Source: Micromonospora sp. MH99 (GTDB lineage Bacteria > Actinomycetota > Actinomycetes > Mycobacteriales > Micromonosporaceae). From it: a stretch of DNA of 55,495 bases. Each line of letters starts with the position of its first letter. Positions within the stretch are counted from its first letter, which is position 1. The DNA is taken from assembly GCF_021442385.1 (NCBI RefSeq), contig NZ_MUZA01000041.1, forward strand, positions 1-55,495, in the 5' to 3' direction. This document shows positions 51,252 to 55,495 of this stretch, piece by piece. The notes under the pieces were generated by a model. The model was not told where the DNA came from. It was given only the letters and a program-made list of their open reading frames with translations, and searched no databases. The translations under genes and the position numbers were made by a program.

Positions 51252-51593
51252 GTGCTGGTGACCAACCGGTTCGTGGTCGACGTCGATGTCGCCGACGGCT
51301 TCACCGAACGGGCGCACGCCGCCCTCACCGCGCTGGCCGCCTGCCCCGGCTACCTGCGCGGCCAACTGGTCCGGGCCCTGGACGACCCCCGGTACTGGAC
51401 GCTGCTCACCGAGTGGGAGTCGGTAGGCACCTACCGGCGGGCGCTCGGCGCCTTCGAGGTCAAGGTCAGCGCGGTGCCGTTGCTCGCCCAGTCGGTCGAC
51501 GAGCCGTCCGCGTACGAGGCGCTGGCCAGCGCCGCGCCCGGGGGAGCAGTGGTGGTAGCCGAGAGTGATCGGGCCGCTGGTCCTTACCGCTGA
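51252..51593 (+). CDS. Antibiotic biosynthesis monooxygenase (ABM) domain protein
   Basis: A 113-residue ferredoxin-like ABM protein: LVTNRFVVDVDVADGFTERAHAALTALAACPGYLRGQLV, then DPRYWTLLTEWESVGTYRRALGAFEVK. Such proteins act as cofactor-free monooxygenases or heme-degrading enzymes; the substrate is unknown. GTG start at 51252 with GAGGAGGAAC. It is divergent from the DUF6703 gene, and the two share a 29-bp promoter region. Confidence 0.83.
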   Translation: MLVTNRFVVDVDVADGFTERAHAALTALAACPGYLRGQLVRALDDPRYWTLLTEWESVGTYRRALGAFEVKVSAVPLLAQSVDEPSAYEALASAAPGGAVVVAESDRAAGPYR

Positions 51594-51617
51594 GCCGTCG
51601 GGCACTACCCTGCTCCT

Positions 51618-52097
51618 ATGACCGCACCCGCCCCGCCGCCCGGTCCCGGTGTGGCTCCGCCGTTCGCCGCGCCGCCCACCGAGGGCCGCCGGACCCGGCT
51701 CTGGATCGGCCTCGGCGTCGGCGCCCTCGCCGTGCTGCTCTGCTGCGGCGGCGGAGGCACGGCAGTCGTCGGCCTGGCCGTGAGCGGCGTGCAGGCGGTA
51801 CGCGAGCAGGGCCGCACGGTGACCGGCGACTACTACCAGGCGCTCGTCGAGCGAAACTACGGCCGGGCGTACGACCAGCTCTGCGACGACGCGCAGCGGC
51901 GCGAGTCCCGCCCCGAGTTCGAGCGGCGGGCGGCCGCCGAGCCGCAGGTCACCGCGTTCCGGGTGGGTGAGGTGGACACCACCAACCTGACGGTCCCGGT
52001 CGACGTGACCCTCGACGGCGGCGACCGGGAGCGGCAGCAGGTCAGCCTGGGCCAGGACGGTCAGACCGGCGGCATGGAGGTCTGCGGGGTGAGCTGA
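51618..52097 (+). CDS. Membrane-anchored DUF4878-like protein
   Basis: A 159-residue protein. A Pro/Ala-rich cytoplasmic N-terminus (1-27) is followed by one helix (about 28-52, with CC and a Gly run). The external domain (TVTGDYYQALVERNYGRAYDQLCDDAQRRESRPEF) has the NTF2-like look of DUF4878 proteins, with two Cys (CDD and VCGVS) able to form a disulfide. TACCCT lies 6 nt before the ATG: leaderless. Unknown function. Confidence 0.78.
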   Translation: MTAPAPPPGPGVAPPFAAPPTEGRRTRLWIGLGVGALAVLLCCGGGGTAVVGLAVSGVQAVREQGRTVTGDYYQALVERNYGRAYDQLCDDAQRRESRPEFERRAAAEPQVTAFRVGEVDTTNLTVPVDVTLDGGDRERQQVSLGQDGQTGGMEVCGVS

Positions 52098-52108
52098 CCC
52101 GCCCCCGG

Positions 52109-52114
52109 TATTCT
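52109..52114 (+). promoter_or_regulatory. -10 box of glyS
   Basis: TATTCT, about 98 nt before the glyS ATG. The resulting leader lacks the T-box AGGGTGG motif. Confidence 0.5.
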
Positions 52115-52211
52115 GCTGGGCTCGGGACGCCGGTGGTCGTACCGTTGGCCCGAACCGACCGATCCATCCACATCTCGCCCCCGCCGACCGCCAGCCGGCG
52201 TAGGAGGAAAC

Positions 52212-53591
52212 ATGCCAGCCGACCGTATCGACGCCGTCGTCAGCCTCGCCAAGCGCCGAGGCTTCGTCTTCCCCTCCAGCGAGATCTACGGAGGCACCCG
52301 ATCGGCGTGGGACTACGGTCCGCTCGGCGTGGAGCTGAAGGAGAACGTCCGCCGGCAGTGGTGGAAGACCATGGTCCAGCAGCGCGACGACGTCGTCGGC
52401 CTCGACTCCGCCGTGATCCTGGCCCGCAAGGTGTGGGAGGCGTCCGGCCACATCGCCGAGTTCGTCGACCCGCTCACCGAGTGCCAGTTCTGCCACAAGC
52501 GGTTCCGGGCCGACCACATCGAGGAGGCGTACGAGGCCAAGCACGGCCACGCGCCCACCTCGCTCGCCGAGGTCAACTGCCCCAACTGCGGCAACAAGGG
52601 CACCTTCACCGAGCCGAAAATGTTCAACGGCCTGATGAAGACGTACCTGGGCCCGGTGGAGAGCGACGAGGGGATGCACTACCTGCGCCCGGAGACCGCC
52701 CAGGGCATCTTCGTCAACTACAAGAACGTCGAGACGGTCGCCCGCAAGAAGCCGCCGTTCGGCATCGCGCAGACCGGCAAGTCGTTCCGCAACGAGATCA
52801 CCCCGGGCAACTTCATCTTCCGGACCCGCGAGTTCGAGCAGATGGAGATGGAGTTCTTCGTCGAGCCGGGCACCGACGAACAGTGGCACGAGTACTGGCT
52901 CCAGGAGCGCTGGAACTGGTACCTCGACCTCGGGCTCTCGGCGGACAACCTGCGCCTGTACGAGCACCCTGCCGAGAAGCTCTCGCACTACTCGAAGCGC
53001 ACCGTCGACATCGAGTACCGCTTCCAGTTCGGCGGCACCGAGTTCGCCGAGCTGGAGGGTGTCGCCAACCGCACCGACTTCGACCTCTCCACGCACAGCA
53101 AGCACTCCGGCGTCGACCTGTCGTACTTCGACCAGACCAAGGGCGAGCGCTGGATGCCGTACGTCATCGAGCCGGCCGCCGGTCTGACCCGCGCGGTGCT
53201 CGCCTTCCTGCTGGAGGCGTACGACGAGGACGAGGCGCCGAACACCAAGGGCGGCGTGGACAAGCGCACGGTGATGCGGTTCGACCCGCGGCTCGCCCCG
53301 GTGAAGGTGGCAGTGCTGCCGCTGTCGCGTAACGAGGCACTGTCGCCCAAGGCCAAGGACCTCGCCGCGCTGCTGCGCAAGCGCTGGGTGGTCGAGTTCG
53401 ACGACTCGCAGGCGATCGGCCGCCGCTACCGCCGGCAGGACGAGATCGGCACCCCGTTCTGCGTGACAGTCGACTTCGACACGCTTGACGACAACGCCGT
53501 GACGGTGCGGAACCGGGACACCATGGGCCAGGAGCGCGTCTCGCTGGACCAGGTCGAGCGCTACCTGATCGAGCGCCTCCCCGGCTGCTGA
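52212..53591 (+). CDS. glyS: Glycyl-tRNA synthetase (alpha2 type)
   Basis: A 459-residue class II synthetase charging tRNA-Gly. Motif 1 region: KRRGFVFPSSEIYGGTRSAWDYGPLG. A zinc-binding insert has CQFC (91-94) and CPNCG (123-126). Motif 2/3 regions are FRNEITPGNFIFRTREFEQMEMEFF and the C-terminal GLTRAVLAFLLEAY. The anticodon domain follows. The ATG has GGAGGAAA 2 nt upstream. Closed by a large hairpin. Confidence 0.96.
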   Translation: MPADRIDAVVSLAKRRGFVFPSSEIYGGTRSAWDYGPLGVELKENVRRQWWKTMVQQRDDVVGLDSAVILARKVWEASGHIAEFVDPLTECQFCHKRFRADHIEEAYEAKHGHAPTSLAEVNCPNCGNKGTFTEPKMFNGLMKTYLGPVESDEGMHYLRPETAQGIFVNYKNVETVARKKPPFGIAQTGKSFRNEITPGNFIFRTREFEQMEMEFFVEPGTDEQWHEYWLQERWNWYLDLGLSADNLRLYEHPAEKLSHYSKRTVDIEYRFQFGGTEFAELEGVANRTDFDLSTHSKHSGVDLSYFDQTKGERWMPYVIEPAAGLTRAVLAFLLEAYDEDEAPNTKGGVDKRTVMRFDPRLAPVKVAVLPLSRNEALSPKAKDLAALLRKRWVVEFDDSQAIGRRYRRQDEIGTPFCVTVDFDTLDDNAVTVRNRDTMGQERVSLDQVERYLIERLPGC

Positions 53592-53599
53592 GACGGTGG

Positions 53600-53646
53600 G
53601 TACGGGGCCCCGGCCGACGCGGAAAGCGCCGGTCGGGGCCCCGTAC
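53600..53646 (+). terminator. Large terminator after glyS
   Basis: GTACGGGGCCCCG pairs with CGGGGCCCCGTAC; inside it CCG/CGG and CGC/GCG extend the stem around a GGAAA loop (one wobble, one mismatch). Its last bases TAC belong to the TACACT -10 box of the next gene. Confidence 0.82.
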
Positions 53647-53655
53647 ACTTGTGCG

Positions 53656-54828
53656 GTGACCGCCTCGACCGTTCCCGTGCTGCGCCCGTTGGCCCTCGGG
53701 CCGTACCAGGTGTCGCCGCCGGTGGTGCTCGCGCCGATGGCCGGCATCACGAACGTCGGGTTCCGCCGGCTCTGCCGCGAGCAGGGCGGCGGCATCTACG
53801 TCTGCGAGATGATCACGACCCGTGCGCTTGTCGAGCGCAACCCGAAGACGCTCCGCATGATCGCGTTCGGCGACGACGAGCAGCCGCGCAGCCTCCAGCT
53901 CTACGGCACCGACCCGGAGGTCACCGCCGCCGCCGTGCGGCTCGTCGTCGAGCGCAACCTGGCCGACCACATCGACCTCAACTTCGGCTGCCCGGTCCCC
54001 AAGGTCACCCGGCGGGGCGGCGGAGCGGCGCTCCCGTGGCGACGCCGGCTCTTCGCCCGCCTGGTGCGGGCCGCGGTGGATGCCGCCGCACCCTCCGGGG
54101 TGCCGGTCACCGTGAAGATGCGCAAGGGCATCGATGACGACCACCTGACGTACGTCGAAGCGGGGCTCGCCGCCCAGGACGCCGGCGTCGCCGCGGTGGC
54201 CCTGCACGGGCGTACGGCCGCGCAGCGCTACTCGGGCACCGCCGACTGGGACGCGATCGCCACCCTGAAGCAGGCCCTCGACGTGCCGGTCCTCGGCAAC
54301 GGCGACATCTGGGAGGCCGACGACGCGCTCCGGATGGTCGCGCACACCGGGGTCGACGGCGTGGTGATCGGTCGGGGCTGCCTCGGCCGGCCGTGGCTCT
54401 TCGCCGACCTGGAGGCCGCCTTCACCGGCCGGCCCGAACGGCGTCTGCCCACCCTCGGCGAGGTGGCGGTGACCATGCGCCGGCACGCCGAGCTGCTCGT
54501 CGACCAGTTCGTGGCCGGCGCCCGCAACCCCGCGCGGGGTGAGCGCGACGGCTGCACCGACTTCCGCAAGCACGTCGCCTGGTACCTGAAGGGCTTCCCC
54601 GTGGGCGGCGAGCTGCGCCGTTCGCTGGCGATGATCGAGAGCCTCGCCCAACTCGACGACCTGCTCGGCAAGCTCGACCCGACCGAGCCGTTCCCGGTGG
54701 CCGCCCTGGGTCAGCCGCGCGGGCGTACCAACTCGCCGGGCAAGGTCTCCCTCCCGGACGGCTGGCTGGCCAGCCGCGACGACGACACCGTCCCCGAGGG
54801 CGCCGAGATGGACGACTCCGGCGGCTGA
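53656..54828 (+). CDS. dus: tRNA-dihydrouridine synthase
   Basis: A 390-residue FMN enzyme that reduces uridine to dihydrouridine in tRNA. LAPMAGITNVGFRRLC is the N-terminal signature. The catalytic Cys is in LNFGCPVPKVTRRGGGAAL (about residue 112), the FMN site is GNGDIW and GRGCLGRPWLF, and a helical C-terminal domain follows. The GTG at 53656 is 6 nt after TACACT and has no ribosome site: leaderless. It is DusB-like. Confidence 0.95.
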   Translation: MTASTVPVLRPLALGPYQVSPPVVLAPMAGITNVGFRRLCREQGGGIYVCEMITTRALVERNPKTLRMIAFGDDEQPRSLQLYGTDPEVTAAAVRLVVERNLADHIDLNFGCPVPKVTRRGGGAALPWRRRLFARLVRAAVDAAAPSGVPVTVKMRKGIDDDHLTYVEAGLAAQDAGVAAVALHGRTAAQRYSGTADWDAIATLKQALDVPVLGNGDIWEADDALRMVAHTGVDGVVIGRGCLGRPWLFADLEAAFTGRPERRLPTLGEVAVTMRRHAELLVDQFVAGARNPARGERDGCTDFRKHVAWYLKGFPVGGELRRSLAMIESLAQLDDLLGKLDPTEPFPVAALGQPRGRTNSPGKVSLPDGWLASRDDDTVPEGAEMDDSGG

Positions 54829-54875
54829 CCCGCACCGGCTAACCCGCACCGGCTGGGCGGCGCGGGCTGGGCGGT

Positions 54876-55038
54876 ACGGGCTGCGCCGTGGCCGCGAGTG
54901 GCCTACCGGCTGGGCCGCATGGGCTGGGCCGCATGGGGGCTGGACCGCACGGGCTGCGCCGTGGCCGCGAGTGGCCTACCGGTTGGGCCGCACGGGCTGC
55001 GTCGCACGGGCTGGGCCGTGGCCGCCGGTGGCCTACCG
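54876..55038. repeat. Imperfect long tandem repeats downstream of dus
   Basis: The word ACGGGCTGCGCCGTGGCCGC followed by GAGTGGCCTACCGG starts at 54876 and again at 54949 (period 73 bp); a shorter diverged copy starts at 55006. Inside are smaller repeats of GGGCTGGGCCGCAT. The 54829-55372 gap holds this tract, a large palindrome and a terminator, and no gene I can support. Confidence 0.8.
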
Positions 55039-55174
55039 AAGCCCCGGTCGGGCCATGCGCCGCGAGCTGCCGGTCGTGCGTGCCGACGCCGGCGCTGATG
55101 TGGCTCCGATGCCCAAGGGGGACTTTCCCTACCCGCGCCGCCGCGGGTCGGCTCGGTCGTCCAACCGTAACGCC

Positions 55175-55227
55175 GCAGATCTTGGACAGTTTCCGTTAGC
55201 TGCTAACGGAAACTGTCCAAGATCTGC
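55175..55227. repeat. 26-bp-arm palindrome (longest in the window)
   Basis: GCAGATCTTGGACAGTTTCC followed by GTTAGC, one central T, and then the exact reverse complement: 53 bp with no mismatch. It lies between the convergent dus gene and the gene at the right edge. Confidence 0.95.
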
Positions 55228-55312
55228 TCACGTCCTGGGCAAGTGGGCTGAGGAACCGGGCCGTTCGGCGCGGGGCGGAGGCGCGCTTCGCGGCCGAATG
55301 ACCCCGGGCATG

Positions 55313-55354
55313 CCGAAAGGGCCGGACCCCACGATCGGGGTCCGGCCCTTTCGG
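55313..55354 (-). terminator. Strong terminator of the right-edge gene
   Basis: An 18-bp perfect stem (CCGAAAGGGCCGGACCCC / GGGGTCCGGCCCTTTCGG) with a 6-nt loop, 18 bp downstream of the stop codon at 55373. Confidence 0.85.
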
Positions 55355-55372
55355 TGTGCGTTGGTGCGACGG

Positions 55373-55495
55373 TCAGCTGGTGGCGTAGCCGCGGGTGGCG
55401 ATCCAGTCGGCGAGGTGTTCGACGGTGACCTGGTAGGAGGCGGTGTTGGGGTCGGCGGAGTCGGCGATGGTGACGGTGGTGCCGTTGTCGCGGTA
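55373..55495 (-). CDS. C-terminal 40 residues of an unknown protein (runs off right edge)
   Basis: The minus-strand frame entering at the right edge reads YRDNGTTVTIADSADPNTAS and continues to a tail DWIATRGYATS before TGA at 55375-55373. Third positions are almost all G or C, and a strong terminator follows, so it is a real gene end. Too little remains to name a family. Confidence 0.7.
   Translation of the reverse strand, partial: YRDNGTTVTIADSADPNTASYQVTVEHLADWIATRGYATS

Noticed and set aside
52115..52211. T-box leader before glyS
   Set aside because: The leader is under 100 nt and lacks the AGGGTGG antiterminator word and a specifier hairpin.
51096..53795. 899-codon minus-strand frame opposite glyS
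   Set aside because: Antisense shadow; crosses the glyS terminator and several gene borders.
54888..55199. Plus-strand frame in the region after dus
   Set aside because: It is translated tandem repeat followed by half of the 26-bp palindrome; no ribosome site.

Overview
The window is very GC-rich, uses GTG starts often, and carries a gene set typical of Actinobacteria: hrcA-dnaJ-rsmE, phoH-ybeY-(CBS protein)-era, recO-uppS, glyS-dus, an arsR-zur pair beside znuABC, and a ykoEDC-type thiamine transporter. Gene content, codon use and the style of the intergenic palindromes suggest a Micromonosporaceae chromosome, probably Micromonospora. This assignment is inferred by reading, not by a database search. 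I see no prophage, insertion sequence, CRISPR array, tRNA or rRNA gene.

Layout. 1-4085: the edge of a minus-strand gene, a small stress-type membrane protein, and a sugar ABC importer (lipoprotein plus two permeases). 4102-6520: an ABC-2 exporter with its own MerR regulator and a MerR-like operator. 6554-9965: a MOSC protein, then an HTH regulator / PH-like protein / ABC-2 exporter cassette. 10120-12544: two convergent LtrA proteins. 12705-18621: a PhyH dioxygenase, a lysozyme-like membrane protein, an SDR with an altered active site, an enoyl-CoA hydratase, HemW and a DUF4870 protein. 18765-28923: the heat-shock and RNA/ribosome maturation core (CIRCE, hrcA, dnaJ, rsmE, HIT, phoH, ybeY, era). 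29078-33577: an acyltransferase, a GSGD-repeat lipoprotein, recO, uppS and small proteins. 33574-36384: pirin, gnd and a thiamine-binding-type protein. 37146-40337: the TPP-riboswitch-controlled ECF thiamine/HMP transporter. 40450-45803: a hydrolase, an AAC(3)-like enzyme joined to a SIS protein, and a large acyl-CoA dehydrogenase. 46019-51222: small membrane proteins, GNAT, and zinc homeostasis (zur, arsR, znuBCA, Zur box). 51252-54828: a monooxygenase, a membrane protein, glyS and dus. The right end holds repeats and the 3' end of another minus-strand gene.

How parts work together. HrcA with its CIRCE should control hrcA-dnaJ(-rsmE). Zur and an ArsR protein carrying a SmtB-type zinc site sit next to the zinc importer they should regulate. 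The TPP riboswitch, YkoE, the dual ATPase and EcfT form one vitamin uptake unit. PhoH, YbeY and Era are RNA/ribosome quality functions in one overlapping operon.

Two patterns stand out. First, at least eight intergenic palindromes, mostly at convergent gene ends, share GATC-containing arms; two pairs are clear sequence families, and most have a short tandem repeat on one side, often reaching the neighbouring gene end. Second, about a quarter of the genes have a TANNNT -10 box exactly 6-7 nt before the start codon and no Shine-Dalgarno sequence, the signature of leaderless transcripts; these include a divergent pair sharing one 8-bp palindromic core, and a three-codon leaderless ORF.
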